DNA of 64,000 bases from Acidicapsa ligni (GTDB lineage Bacteria; Acidobacteriota; Terriglobia; Terriglobales; Acidobacteriaceae): NCBI RefSeq assembly GCF_025685655.1, contig NZ_JAGSYG010000005.1, positions 124,001-188,000 on the forward strand, read 5' to 3'. Positions 50,369 to 60,467 of the stretch are shown piece after piece. The position numbers and the translations under genes are program-made. The notes beneath the pieces were generated by a model. It saw nothing but the letters and a program-made list of their open reading frames with translations. It was not told where the DNA came from and made no database searches. Position 1 is the stretch's first letter. Every line of letters begins with the position of its first letter.

Positions 50369-51496
50369 ATGAGCCTAGCCAAAGGTTATGCAGCATTGTC
50401 CAAGGACAGCCCACTTGCCCCCTTCACATTCGCGCGTCGGGATCTGCGTGAAAACGACGTGTCGATCGAGATCCTGTACTGCGGGATCTGCCACTCGGAC
50501 ATGCACACCATCCACGGCGAATGGGACGGGACGGTCTACGCGGAGGGAACCATCTATCCTTGCGTGCCGGGGCATGAGATCGTCGGTAAAGTTCAATCAG
50601 TCGGTGGAGGGGTTTCGAGGTTCAAAGCTGGCGATCTGGTAGCTGTCGGGACTATGGTGGATAGTTGCAAAGAATGCAGCGCCTGCATGCGAGGACTGGA
50701 ACAGCACTGCCAGAGGGGCGCTACCTGGACCTACAACGCGCCGGATCGGATTACAGGGGAGAACACGTATGGCGGTTACTCCAATTCGATCGTTGTACGT
50801 GAGGAGTTTGTTCTAGCGGTCAAGCATGCCGAGAAGGATCTGGCAGCCGTAGCGCCCCTCCTGTGCGCTGGCATTACGATGTGGTCGCCATTGCGCCACT
50901 GGCAGGCGGGTCCCGGCAAAAAAGTGGGAATCGTCGGCATCGGCGGATTGGGCCATATGGGGATCAAGCTCGCGCATGCTCTGGGCGCTCACGTCGTGGC
51001 CTTCACGACCTCGGAAAACAAGCGACAGGACGCACTCGACCTCGGCGCGGATGAGGTCGTGGTTTCGCGGAATCCTTCAGAGATGGCGGCCCATACCGCG
51101 AGCTTCGATCTCATCGTCAACTCCGTCGCGGTCAAGCATGACCTCGATCCGTTTCTAAGCCTTCTGCAGCTTGACGGCACGATGGCGCTCGTTGGCATTC
51201 CTGCCGATTCTCACCCATCACCTTCAGTGGCCGGTCTGATCGGACTACGGCGGAGTCTCGCCGGCTCGCTTGTCGGCGGCATCGCGGAGACGCAGGAGCT
51301 GCTTGATTTCTGCGCAGAGCATGGAGTGGTTGCGCAGATCGAGACAACGCCAGTGCAGCAGATCGAGAAGGCCTTTGAACGTATGGTCCGCAGCGACATC
51401 AAGTATCGATTCGTGATCGACATGCAGAGCATTCAGGAACCGCGTGAAACAAAGTCCTCCGCTCTTAGGGAGACAGACACGATGGTATCTGCCTGA
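50369..51496 (+). CDS. zinc-dependent alcohol/aldehyde dehydrogenase (CAD/YahK-type)
   Basis: About 375 aa medium-chain dehydrogenase. Catalytic zinc ligands are in CGICHSDMH and PGHEIVGKV, and the structural zinc site is CKECSACMRGLEQHC. The coenzyme loop is GIGGLGHMGIKLA, with TTSENKR after strand 2, which suggests NADPH. CAD/YahK-type members reduce a broad range of aldehydes. ATG at 50369 follows TTAGGAG. It is the first gene of the rightward TetR-linked run. Confidence 0.92.
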   Translation: MSLAKGYAALSKDSPLAPFTFARRDLRENDVSIEILYCGICHSDMHTIHGEWDGTVYAEGTIYPCVPGHEIVGKVQSVGGGVSRFKAGDLVAVGTMVDSCKECSACMRGLEQHCQRGATWTYNAPDRITGENTYGGYSNSIVVREEFVLAVKHAEKDLAAVAPLLCAGITMWSPLRHWQAGPGKKVGIVGIGGLGHMGIKLAHALGAHVVAFTTSENKRQDALDLGADEVVVSRNPSEMAAHTASFDLIVNSVAVKHDLDPFLSLLQLDGTMALVGIPADSHPSPSVAGLIGLRRSLAGSLVGGIAETQELLDFCAEHGVVAQIETTPVQQIEKAFERMVRSDIKYRFVIDMQSIQEPRETKSSALRETDTMVSA

Positions 51497-51550
51497 TCTG
51501 AGGCTTCCATAAACGCAACAATAGACACCGAAATATCCACGAGGTATGAG

Positions 51551-52681
51551 ATGAGCGCACCGAAGAAACTGAAGCTTTTTACACCGGTCCAGTTCGGACC
51601 CATGCTATTGAAACACAGGGTCGTGATGGCCCCCCTCACACGTTCTCGATCCATCCAGCCCAACTCTGTGCCAGGAGACCTGATGGCAAAGTACTATGGC
51701 CAACGCGCCTCTGATGGCGGCTTCATCATCGGAGAGGCTACCAATATTTCGATTACAAGCCGAGGTTGGCTGGGGGCACCGGGACTCTACTCCGACCAGC
51801 AGGTCGAAGGCTGGAAGAAGATCGTTGATGCGGTTCATGCCAAGGGTGGACACATCTTCGCGCAGCTTTGGCATACGGGCCGGTCATCCCATGTTTCATT
51901 GACCGGAGGCGAGGCCCCAGTTTCAGCGTCCGTCGATCCGTCCTATTGGGAGAGTTCTACGCACCTCACCTCCACTACGGATGGATGGGTTCAACCATCG
52001 CCACATCGTGCTCTGTTGACATCGGAGATCGCAGGCATTGTAGAGGACTATCGCAAGGCCGCCGAGCGCGCCAAGGCAGCGGGATTTGACGGTGTTGAGT
52101 TGCACGCGGCAAATGGCTATCTCATCGACCAGTTCCTTCAGGACGGCAGCAATAAGCGGACCGATGAGTATGGCGGCTCTATCCAGAACCGGTCCAGTTT
52201 GCTGCTCGAAGTTGTGGGTGCGATGGTATCGGTTTGGGGTGGCGACCGCGTTGCTGTACGCATTGGGCCGAACGGATCCTGGAACGGTATGTCGGACAGC
52301 AATCCAGAGGCTCTGTTCACCTATGTCGCCGAACAACTGAATCAGTTCGGGCTTGCCTATCTCCACATCATCGAGCCGCGCGTGAAAGGAAATGTCGTTA
52401 TTCACGAGGGCCAGGCACCTGTGGCCGCCGAGAGCCTGCGCAAGGTATTCAAAGGCAAGATCATCGCGGCGGGTGGCTTCGAGCCGGACACGGCTGAGTC
52501 GGTTGTGGAGAAGGGGGATGCCGACGCGGTAGCTTTTGGGCGTCACTTCGTCTCGAATCCCGATCTGCCCCGGCGTATTCAGGAGGGACTCGAGCTGACT
52601 GATTACGATCGCGACACCTTCTACACCTTCGACGAGCTCGGCTATACAGACTATCCCAGCTATGAAGAGGTCACTGCCTGA
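51551..52681 (+). CDS. nemA: Old Yellow Enzyme-family alkene reductase
   Basis: 376 aa FMN-dependent ene-reductase. Motifs: NRVVMAPLTRSR-like KHRVVMAPLTRSRS, QLWHTGRSSH, substrate His/Asn in ELHAANGYLIDQFLQ, then RTDEYGGS, and the FMN phosphate region AGGFEPDTAESVV plus DAVAFGRHFVSNPDL. It reduces activated C=C bonds in unsaturated aldehydes, ketones, nitro compounds or maleimides. It lies 54 bp after the dehydrogenase gene, probably co-transcribed. Confidence 0.94.
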   Translation: MSAPKKLKLFTPVQFGPMLLKHRVVMAPLTRSRSIQPNSVPGDLMAKYYGQRASDGGFIIGEATNISITSRGWLGAPGLYSDQQVEGWKKIVDAVHAKGGHIFAQLWHTGRSSHVSLTGGEAPVSASVDPSYWESSTHLTSTTDGWVQPSPHRALLTSEIAGIVEDYRKAAERAKAAGFDGVELHAANGYLIDQFLQDGSNKRTDEYGGSIQNRSSLLLEVVGAMVSVWGGDRVAVRIGPNGSWNGMSDSNPEALFTYVAEQLNQFGLAYLHIIEPRVKGNVVIHEGQAPVAAESLRKVFKGKIIAAGGFEPDTAESVVEKGDADAVAFGRHFVSNPDLPRRIQEGLELTDYDRDTFYTFDELGYTDYPSYEEVTA

Positions 52682-52758
52682 TTTTCTTGACGATGTTGCT
52701 GCGACCGGATGTCCTCCGGTCGCGGCCTAACTTCCCAATAATCGACTAAGGAGAAGCG

Positions 52759-53455
52759 ATGGACCCGAAGGTTAATGTAGTACTCGTACACGGTGCATGG
52801 GCAGGCGGATCATGCTGGAGCAAAGTGATCTCGTTGCTGGAAGCTAAGGGCTATCACGTTTCGGCCGCGGCAGATACCATTGACCTCTCTCGCAGACGAT
52901 ATCGCGGTCACTAGACGTCTTCTGGCGAAGCAGGATGGTCCTACAGTATTGGTGGGCCACTCCTATGGAGGAGCGGTGATCTCCGGCGCGGCGAAAGACG
53001 TACCTGACGTCAAGGCGCTTGTGTACATTGCTGCGTTCGGCGTGGACGAGGGTGAGAGCCTCGACAGCCTGAGCAAGCAGGGACCAGCTCCAGCCGGCGC
53101 CACACAGGTGCGTCCCGATGACAGCGGTTTCCTGTGGATCAATAGAAGCGGGTTCCATCAGGCGTTTGCCGCTGACGCCGACAGGACGGAGGCTGCAGTC
53201 ATGGCTGCGGTTCAAAAGCCGCTGAGTCTGGTCAGCTTCACCGACAAGGCTGGAGCTCCCGCGTGGAAGGAGATCCCTTCCTGGTATTTGAGATCTGCGG
53301 ACGACCAGATGATTCCACCACCTGCGCAGGAGTTCATGGCGAAGCGCATGGGGGCGACACTAAGTTCGATTCCGGCCAGCCATGCGTCGATCGTCTCTCA
53401 CCCAGGAGAAGTAGCAGAGATCATCATCAGCGCTGCTCAGACTCTCGCAAAGTAA
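52759..53455 (+). pseudogene. alpha/beta hydrolase gene with a frameshift
   Basis: The frame from ATG 52759 (after AAGGAG) encodes VNVVLVHGAWAGGSCWSKVI and LLEAKGYHVSAA, then hits TAG at 52912. The rest continues in another frame as PLTSLADDIAVTRRLLAKQD, with nucleophile Ser in VGHSYGGAV and the final His in SHASIVSHP. One extra base near 52868-52872 explains the break. The intact paralogue at 30565 shows the expected uninterrupted order. Either a young pseudogene or a sequence error. Confidence 0.85.
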
Positions 53456-53475
53456 ATCTCAAACCGGGTTCGGGC

Positions 53476-54504
53476 ATGGTGGCGAAAATGGTAAATAGCT
53501 ACAAGGCTGTAGAAATCTCCTCTCCGGGCGTATTCACACTTGTGGAGCGTCCCATGCCCAATCCAGCTAAGGGACAGGTTCGCATTCGTGTCGAAGCGTG
53601 CGGAGTGTGCCACTCGGATGCGGCGACGGTGTCAGGTCAGTTTCCTGGACTTACGTTTCCGCGGGTGCCCGGTCATGAAGTGATCGGACGAGTTGACGAG
53701 ATCGGGGTTGGCGTCACCAACTGCGAGATCGGGCAACGAGTGGGTATCGGCTTCTTTGGAGGGCAGGATGGAACCTGCGAGCCATGTCGTCGGGGAGACT
53801 TCGTCAACTGTCTGCATCCGATCATTCCTGGCATCACAACAGATGGCGGTTACGCCGAGATCATGATCGCCGAGGCGCGAGCGCTGGTCTTTGTTCCTGA
53901 TGAACTCAGTGCTGTAGAAGCAGCTCCACTCGTCTGTGCGGGAGTCACCACCTTCAATGCTCTACGGAATGCGGATTTGCGTGCCGGAGATACGGTCGCT
54001 GTGATGGGAATAGGCGGGCTCGGTCACCTTGGCATCCAGTTTGCCCGTCGTATGGGATTTCATGTGGTTGCTTTGGCGCGCGGTGCCGACAAAGAGCCGT
54101 TGGCAAAGAAGTTGGGCGCGCATATCTATATCGACACAGGAATCGAGGATGGAGCTGCGGCCTTGCTCAAGCTGGGCGGAGCGGACGCCATTCTCGCGAC
54201 CGCTCCCAGTGGCAGCGCTATGGGGTCACTCATCGGTGGCCTATCTGTCCGTGGAAAGCTCATTGTGGTCGGAGTAGCCGGAGATCCGATCCCCGTCGGT
54301 ACTCTGCCGCTTGTCTTCGGTGGGCGCTCGATTCACGGCAGTCTCGTAGGCACGGCGATCGACAATCAAGACACACTGGACTTCAGCGTGCTGCAAAACA
54401 TTCGAGCGATGATCGAGACGGTTCCGCTCCAACAGGCACCGGAAGCGTACGCTCGCATGATGGAAGGAAAGGCACGCTTTCGGATTGTACTTGCGATAGC
54501 GTGA
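53476..54504 (+). CDS. zinc-dependent alcohol dehydrogenase
   Basis: About 342 aa. Catalytic zinc motifs are CGVCHSDAATV and PGHEVIGRV. The structural site is reduced, GGQDGTCEPCRRGDFVNC, a common variant in this subfamily. Coenzyme loop GIGGLGHLGIQFARRMG. It starts 20 bp after the broken hydrolase; the longer open frame from 53263 is a shadow over that gene. ATG at 53476 or 53488. Probably the last gene of the rightward run. Confidence 0.9.
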   Translation: MVAKMVNSYKAVEISSPGVFTLVERPMPNPAKGQVRIRVEACGVCHSDAATVSGQFPGLTFPRVPGHEVIGRVDEIGVGVTNCEIGQRVGIGFFGGQDGTCEPCRRGDFVNCLHPIIPGITTDGGYAEIMIAEARALVFVPDELSAVEAAPLVCAGVTTFNALRNADLRAGDTVAVMGIGGLGHLGIQFARRMGFHVVALARGADKEPLAKKLGAHIYIDTGIEDGAAALLKLGGADAILATAPSGSAMGSLIGGLSVRGKLIVVGVAGDPIPVGTLPLVFGGRSIHGSLVGTAIDNQDTLDFSVLQNIRAMIETVPLQQAPEAYARMMEGKARFRIVLAIA

Positions 54505-54544
54505 CGGCAAAAGTTGGTTGATCAGGACGTCAGGATTATTCTCC

Positions 54545-55585
54545 TCAGACTACCTGTTCGGATTGTTCCACGGGCGGCCCTTCGAACGGGAGTGCGGTTG
54601 TCCGAGCATCTCTGATCGAAAGTTCCATGGAATGTTGCTTTGCGTCAAGGATTGGGAAAACTTTCTTGATCTTTCCCTGAGTATGTTCATTTCGCCATCG
54701 ATGAGGAGTAATGCCGACTATCGATCCGAAGGTCCGGCTAAAGGCAGCGTGGTCGCAAAAGCCGCTCTGGAGCGCGACATCGGTCAGGGTATCTTTCGTG
54801 AGCAGCAGGAGGGACTTTGCTCTTTCAATCCTTTGCTGAATCAGGTAGCGATGAACCGACGTGCCGAATGTCTTTTTAAACGAGCGCGCGAAGTGGCTCG
54901 TTGACAAGCCGCACTCCCCAGCGAGGCAGGTCAGCTTTAGGTTGCCATCCAGACGTTCACGGAGTATCTCCTTAACGCGGCGCTTCTGCCACGGCGCAAG
55001 TCCTCCCTGCCAAAGCCTGCGTTCTGCCTTGACCGTGCTGTAGGTGTGGACGACGTGTGCGCAGAACATCAGAACGAAGTGATCCCAGAACAACTGGCAA
55101 AACTGGGAGGGATTGCCAACAGAAGGCAGCACCATCTGGGTAAGGTGATGCAGGACTAGGTCTTCAGTACCTTGTGAGCACCGGAGGGAATCAACCCTGG
55201 TAAGTTCTCTGCCTTCCGTATACGCATTGAGAGTGGTACGGGGTAGGTGGTAATGGATGGAGTCGAAGGGACTGTTTCGAAGTGCAATTGGATCTGCTTC
55301 CAGATCGTATATTCCGATGCCACCGGCAGGCCAGAAATCGACTCGCCGGAATTTTCCGTCCACCCATGTCCCCCAACCTTTGCACTCTGGCTGAAAAAGA
55401 TGAAGAGCGATGGTGAAGGCTTTTTCGGGCGTCACCTTTTCACTGGGGCGTTTAAGCCCTGTTTTCAGAGTGATGCGGGTAAGCGCAATCTGCGATCGGG
55501 TGTCCGGATTCATCAGCGAATACGGGGCTTCTTTCAGATCGAACCGCTTTGCCAGTTCGTTGCCGTAGGTTATTGGAAGTTGCAT
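54545..55585 (-). CDS. AraC-family transcriptional regulator
   Basis: 346 aa. The C-terminal double HTH is LTCLAGECGLSTSHFARSFKK and LTDVALQSGFCDHAAFSRTF, followed by GITPHRWRNE (about residues 215-310), plus a C-terminal tail. The N-terminal 190 residues are not assigned. It ends 40 bp from the convergent zinc dehydrogenase. Its target is not evident. Confidence 0.88.
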   Translation of the reverse strand: MQLPITYGNELAKRFDLKEAPYSLMNPDTRSQIALTRITLKTGLKRPSEKVTPEKAFTIALHLFQPECKGWGTWVDGKFRRVDFWPAGGIGIYDLEADPIALRNSPFDSIHYHLPRTTLNAYTEGRELTRVDSLRCSQGTEDLVLHHLTQMVLPSVGNPSQFCQLFWDHFVLMFCAHVVHTYSTVKAERRLWQGGLAPWQKRRVKEILRERLDGNLKLTCLAGECGLSTSHFARSFKKTFGTSVHRYLIQQRIERAKSLLLLTKDTLTDVALQSGFCDHAAFSRTFGSIVGITPHRWRNEHTQGKIKKVFPILDAKQHSMELSIRDARTTALPFEGPPVEQSEQVV

Positions 55586-55785
55586 CCCTGTCGCCCTCCA
55601 GATCTTTGCGGAGCCCGGTTCACAGTTGTCTGCTGCGCATGCAGATCACTGCGACAAAACTACCTTTGCCCTGATCCGGATGGAAGGCTCGATATCAGTG
55701 ATCTGAAATAGCCCTATCTGGCCACTGCCGGATAGCCAGCATCCGCACAGGTTTTGCAAGAGATTGGAATTGCCGACAGTCACGA

Positions 55786-56415
55786 TTACATCTCGATGTA
55801 GCCACGCCGGATGGCGATGACAACGGCGTCAGTCCGATCACTTGCGCCGAGCTTGGACAGGATGCTCTTGATATGGTTCTTCACGGTGTGCTCCGAGATA
55901 TTCAGGTCGGCGGCTATGATTTTGTTCGCTTTCCCCTTGGATACACCGCGAAGCACATCCAGCTCTCTCGGTGAGACTGCATCGTCAGCCGCATGTTCAG
56001 CGATCTGCAGGGCTATATCGGGGGGAATACGCCGTCGACCAGCATGCACAAGCCGGACGGTATCGATTAGCTCTGTCCGGAGCAGGTTCTTCAGCAGATA
56101 GCCAACGGCGCCGGCCTGGAAGGCGCGAACCGCCTGAATGTCTCCTGCTGAGGTGGTCAGGATGACAAGTCGAGCGTTAGGGAAGTCTCTGCGGATCGCC
56201 ACGATGGCTTCTATTCCGCCTAGGTTGGGCATCCTGATGTCCATGAGGGTTACATCCGGACGATGAGCGCGGAAGGCTGAGATCGCTTCATGACCATCGC
56301 CTGCTTCGCCGACAATCTTCATATCGGCCTGGGCGTTTATCTCACCAACGATTCCGGATCGCATCAAGGGATGATCGTCGACCACAAGCACCCGAATCAT
56401 CTGCGTATCAGCCAT
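55786..56415 (-). CDS. NarL/FixJ-type response regulator
   Basis: 209 aa. Receiver: VVDDHPLMRSG, Asp59 in VTLMDIRMPNLGG, TTSAG, GYLLKN. LuxR HTH: VSPRELDVLRGVSKGKANKI and TVKNHIKSILSKLGASDRTDAV. It starts 9 bp after the propeller kinase, its certain partner by position. Confidence 0.94.
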   Translation of the reverse strand: MADTQMIRVLVVDDHPLMRSGIVGEINAQADMKIVGEAGDGHEAISAFRAHRPDVTLMDIRMPNLGGIEAIVAIRRDFPNARLVILTTSAGDIQAVRAFQAGAVGYLLKNLLRTELIDTVRLVHAGRRRIPPDIALQIAEHAADDAVSPRELDVLRGVSKGKANKIIAADLNISEHTVKNHIKSILSKLGASDRTDAVVIAIRRGYIEM

Positions 56416-56424
56416 AGAGCCTCT

Positions 56425-59400
56425 CTAACTGTTCTTTTGTATCCATCTCGACCACCAGCCGGGTCTCGTTGTCTCTCTCGATAGCGCGTAGGCAACGCCG
56501 GACGGGACCGTAATCTCGATCTCGGTCCCATTGCCTCTCTTGCTCCAGATACCAAACTTCGCGCCGATCCGCTGAGCCCGTTCGCTCATTCCAGGGAGGC
56601 CAAGGTGGCCCGGCCTCCTGCCGTCGCGAATAACTTGTTCATCGATCCCCTGACCGTTGTCTCGAATGTGAAGCTGCAGAACATCCTTCTCGTACACAAC
56701 TTCGACCTCAACAGCTGTAGCTTTTGCATGTCGAAAGGCATTGTAGATGGCCTCTTTCCCGATCCGGAACAACTCCGTTGCGCACCCAGGATGCAATTGG
56801 CGTGCCTGGCCCACGACAACGACCTTGAACTCCGGCTTGCTGGGACTCGCGAACTCGTCAACCGCACGGGCGAATGCCTCCGGCAGATCCGACTCTGCGG
56901 TCTCATCAGCACGCAGATCGAGGACAAGTTCCCGTCCTTCGAGCATCACGCGGTCTGACAGCTCTAATGCTTCAATGAAGATCTGTCGAGCGGGTTCATT
57001 CGGCGGAAGCTGGGCTGTCCCAGTGTTGAACCGGAGGAACAGCCCCTGAATGCCCTGGAAGAAAGTATCGTGGAGGTCCCGAGCGATTCGTTCGCGCTCC
57101 GCCAGACGCGTGAACAGTGTGCTCCGAACCTGTGCTGTGAGCTGCTTAACGCGGAGGAGATAGAGCGCAGTCACGACCAGAAGGAATATTGCGATGCAGA
57201 TGAGTTTGAACCATAAGCTCTGCAGGAACGTGGGTGGCAGTGTGAACTCGCAGCGGGCGTTCGACGTGCTCCAGACACCGTCGTTATTGCTCGCTGTGAC
57301 GAGAAATGTATAGCGGCCGGGCGGCAACCGTGTATAGAACGCCTGACGTCTTGTCCCCACATCTTGCCAGTCCTTGTCAAAACCTTCGAGCTTATAACGA
57401 AATCGCACCTTCCCGGGAATAAGCAAGCTCGTCGCTGTGTAGTTGATCTGGAGATTCTCAGCTCCTCCGGGAAAACTGAGCGAAGCGGGATTCTCGTAAA
57501 CTTGTTGATCGACGATCACTGACGTGACGAAGGTATTGGGCGGTACGGTGTTCTTCTCAATATGGTCAGGATCGATCCAAACCACTCCCGCGCGTGCCAG
57601 AAAATAGATACGGCCATCGGCTGTCTGAGCCACAGTGGAGGATTGCGTTCGCATGATCGGCGTTCCTGGATAGCCATCCAGTTGATTGAAAAGTCTGATT
57701 TTGGCGCGATGGTTCTCTGAAGCGAGTGCGGTGCGCAAGTCCGCGGCGTCGATCTTTGCTATTCCGTCCGCATAATTGAGCCAGATATCTCCGTTTCGTG
57801 TTTCGACGACCCCTGTAACTCCATACAAGCGAGTACCTGCATCGGAAAAGATCTGCTGAAACCTACCCTTAGAGAAATAATCAAGACCCTCTGTGCCGCC
57901 GAGCCAAACATGATCTCCGTGCTCCGTCATCGCCGTGACCGCGCCAACATCGAGACCGCTATCTCGGTCGTAGCGGTGTGTTGTATCTCCAGCGACGATG
58001 GCAAGCCGATCCTGCGCGAACCCCATCCAGATTTGACCCATACTGTCGGTCATCATGCTCACTGCGGCTTGATTCGGGTGGCCGCTGATGTCTCGAACCG
58101 GAATCCAGTTCCCGTGATCATTTCGATAAATGCCGTTCGACCCTCGGGTGGTTATGGAGAGCCAGAGAGCGCCAGATTCATCCATAGTCATCGACTGTAC
58201 GCCCAAATTGCCTGAAGAATATTCCTGGGGTGGAGGAATCGCAGTGAACTTGTTTCCGGTGAAGCTCCAGAGCTTGCCGTCCCCATTAACCCACACTGTT
58301 CCTTCACGATCACGAAACATTGCATGGATCGCTTTGAACGGGGTGCGTATCGACTCGGAGCCATGTTTGCCGATGCGAAGAAGTGCTGACTTCGCAATGA
58401 ATCCAGAACCCACCAGAATGCCGTCTCCCTCATTTACGGCAGAAAGTCGCATCATGTCAGGCGGTGAATATGTCGTCGAGAAGATGGATATTCTGAACTG
58501 ATCGAGTCCTCTGGGGGTGATGGCCCAGACGCTTCCTTCTCGATCCTGCATGAGTTCGTAGACGTAGTCATCCGATAGTCCGTCTACTTCGCGGAATCTA
58601 TGGGCTGCGGCGGTCTGTAGCGGCGGTATCGCACGAGCAATTGGTCCGCTTAGGCTCCATATGCCGTCATGGGCCCCGAACCAGAGAGCGCCGTCCGACG
58701 TGTGGGTAAGAGTTGCGATATTCTCTCGGATCACGAGTGGCCCTTCAGTCCAACCGTCTCGATCAGAACGGCGCAGCTGAATAAGGCCCACACCGTCGAT
58801 GGCAGCCCACCCCCTACCGTCACTCGCGAAGTCCACTTTGCCTGTACGTATGTCAGTGGCTCGAAACTGCTTAGACCCTCTCACTAGAACGTAGTAATGC
58901 TTGCCGTCATCGACCCATAGCGTTCCTTCAGGATCAATACGCAAGTGGAGCGCTCGCTCGAACAGGAAGCCCCAACTCTGGTCCACTCGTCCCCACCGGG
59001 TGCCATCGAAGCGCGTCAATCCGATCGAACTCGCTCCCCAAACATTGCCGTTCTGATCCTGCACCAGGGAGTAGATGGGTTGAGCAAAATCCTGTTCCGG
59101 GGGATAGTTCGCAATAGCACCGGCCTTGATAAAGCTCGTTCCCCCAAATCGGAAGGCGATCCACAAGCCGCCATCTGACGTCGGTGCCAAGGCGGTGATC
59201 GCTCCATCATTAAGTAAGCTCTGTCCAGGAGGAGGGTGATACTTTACAAATTCCACACCGTCGAATCGATATAGCCCCGTCTCCGAAGCCAACCAAAGGA
59301 AACCATCGGAAGTCTGTGTGACGTGAGCGAGCCCGGCTGGTACGCCCTCTCGAAGTGTCCATGACGTATGGTACTGATCGCCGAATGAAGTGCTTCTGGC

Positions 59401-59505
59401 TGCATCGTCTTGTGCTACGGCATGTCCGTTGAGAAGACACGGAACCGCCATAGCGACGGCAAGCGTCATCGTCTGCCAGCTACTGACTAAGCGGGAGCTG
59501 ATCAT
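56425..59505 (-). CDS. two-component sensor kinase with Reg_prop propeller and Y_Y_Y domain
   Basis: About 1026 aa. Signal/anchor (MTLAVAMAVPCLLNGHAVAQ), then propeller blades (FLWLASETGLYRFDG, GLWIAFRFGG and others) to about 690. A Y_Y_Y domain (RFRYKLEGFDKDWQ, PPGRYTFLVTASNNDGVW), a membrane helix (LICIAIFLLVVTALYLL), HisKA_3 with His near 812 (RIARDLHDTFFQGIQGLF) and HATPase (GQGIDEQ, HLGLPGMSERA) follow. Same layout as the kinase at 31689. ATG at 59505 is preferred to TTG at 59523. Nearby TonB receptor genes may be targets. Confidence 0.93.
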   Translation of the reverse strand: MISSRLVSSWQTMTLAVAMAVPCLLNGHAVAQDDAARSTSFGDQYHTSWTLREGVPAGLAHVTQTSDGFLWLASETGLYRFDGVEFVKYHPPPGQSLLNDGAITALAPTSDGGLWIAFRFGGTSFIKAGAIANYPPEQDFAQPIYSLVQDQNGNVWGASSIGLTRFDGTRWGRVDQSWGFLFERALHLRIDPEGTLWVDDGKHYYVLVRGSKQFRATDIRTGKVDFASDGRGWAAIDGVGLIQLRRSDRDGWTEGPLVIRENIATLTHTSDGALWFGAHDGIWSLSGPIARAIPPLQTAAAHRFREVDGLSDDYVYELMQDREGSVWAITPRGLDQFRISIFSTTYSPPDMMRLSAVNEGDGILVGSGFIAKSALLRIGKHGSESIRTPFKAIHAMFRDREGTVWVNGDGKLWSFTGNKFTAIPPPQEYSSGNLGVQSMTMDESGALWLSITTRGSNGIYRNDHGNWIPVRDISGHPNQAAVSMMTDSMGQIWMGFAQDRLAIVAGDTTHRYDRDSGLDVGAVTAMTEHGDHVWLGGTEGLDYFSKGRFQQIFSDAGTRLYGVTGVVETRNGDIWLNYADGIAKIDAADLRTALASENHRAKIRLFNQLDGYPGTPIMRTQSSTVAQTADGRIYFLARAGVVWIDPDHIEKNTVPPNTFVTSVIVDQQVYENPASLSFPGGAENLQINYTATSLLIPGKVRFRYKLEGFDKDWQDVGTRRQAFYTRLPPGRYTFLVTASNNDGVWSTSNARCEFTLPPTFLQSLWFKLICIAIFLLVVTALYLLRVKQLTAQVRSTLFTRLAERERIARDLHDTFFQGIQGLFLRFNTGTAQLPPNEPARQIFIEALELSDRVMLEGRELVLDLRADETAESDLPEAFARAVDEFASPSKPEFKVVVVGQARQLHPGCATELFRIGKEAIYNAFRHAKATAVEVEVVYEKDVLQLHIRDNGQGIDEQVIRDGRRPGHLGLPGMSERAQRIGAKFGIWSKRGNGTEIEITVPSGVAYALSRETTRPGWWSRWIQKNS

Positions 59506-59640
59506 GGGTCCGGCCAATCTCAAAACGCGAATGCAAAGATTTTACGCTGCTCACGAGCTACTCACCCCCCTCGAAAGGGCTAACCAACGTCATCTCTTAC
59601 GAGCTTTTCCATCACCGCGAATTGGCGGTAGAGTTTGTAG

Positions 59641-59997
59641 GTGCAAAGACTTTTTTCAATCTTCCCCGCCGGCGCGGCTGGTCTTGCACTGCTGTGCCTT
59701 CGAGTTGGGGCCTCCATCATGCTCCTGCTGGTTGTTATGGCAAGCAGCACCAATAGCTCTTCATGGATACCTGTCGCCTGTTCAGTGGTGGCGTTCTGCC
59801 TTTGTCTGGGCGCACTCACCCCTTTCACATGTGCTCTGGGCTGTGTGATAGAGCTGTCCTGCTTCTCCGGTCTCTCGTGGATCGCGATTGCACATCAATC
59901 ATTTCTCATTCTCGCGACAGCTTCAGTCGCGGTTCTGGGACCTGGTGCCTATTCCCTCGATGCTCGATTATTTGGACGGCGCGTTATCAGGCGGTGA
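59641..59997 (+). CDS. small DoxX-like membrane protein
   Basis: 118 aa with four hydrophobic segments and the ending GPGAYSLDARLFGRR, a sequence typical of DoxX-related four-helix proteins in Acidobacteriota and Proteobacteria. It starts with GTG; no strong ribosome-binding site is visible. It is divergent from the propeller kinase by 135 bp. Function unknown; DoxX proteins are linked to redox functions. Confidence 0.65.
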   Translation: MQRLFSIFPAGAAGLALLCLRVGASIMLLLVVMASSTNSSSWIPVACSVVAFCLCLGALTPFTCALGCVIELSCFSGLSWIAIAHQSFLILATASVAVLGPGAYSLDARLFGRRVIRR

Positions 59998-60467
59998 AAC
60001 TGTTTTTGATGAATTGGAAGACGTTCCAGAGATGAAAAGAGGCTACCGCATAGCTTCGAAGAGACCCGTCTCCTGTCCTCGTTGCGCGCTATTCCATGGC
60101 GGCGCTGTCTGAAGCTAAGGTAGCGTACTGGCGCAACCGCGTGGCATCTTTTGAACTCCCGATTTGCAAATTCCTGGGAATAACCAGCGCATGCGATTGC
60201 CGCCTGAGACCAAAGGTTGTGGATTGAAACTCCGTCGCTTCGAGGTGGGACTCGACATAGCAAACGGCTGGAATTCACTGCCATGATTGATATAGGACTA
60301 AAAGTGTCGTATTTTAGAGGAGTCTCGATTTCTTGCAATCCAGTGAAGGACCCTCACGGCAGTCTTTTTGGCGAAGCGCCGCGAGGGTCCGGAGATCGAC
60401 AACCCGCAGGCTGACGACTCCCTAAGGATACAGGCGTTCGTCGGCCTCCTATCAAGAAAGGTATTTC
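59998..60467. other. leader region of the TonB-dependent receptor
   Basis: 470 bp without a gene. Apart from a strong hairpin at 60349-60390, nothing is recognised. It must hold the receptor's promoter. Confidence 0.6.
60349..60390 (+). terminator. hairpin in the receptor leader
   Basis: 13-bp arms with one mismatch (GGACCCTCACGGC with GCCGCGAGGGTCC) and a 16-nt loop, 78 bp before the receptor start. It may be a terminator for upstream transcription, or a leader attenuator; no T-run follows on the plus strand. Confidence 0.4.
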
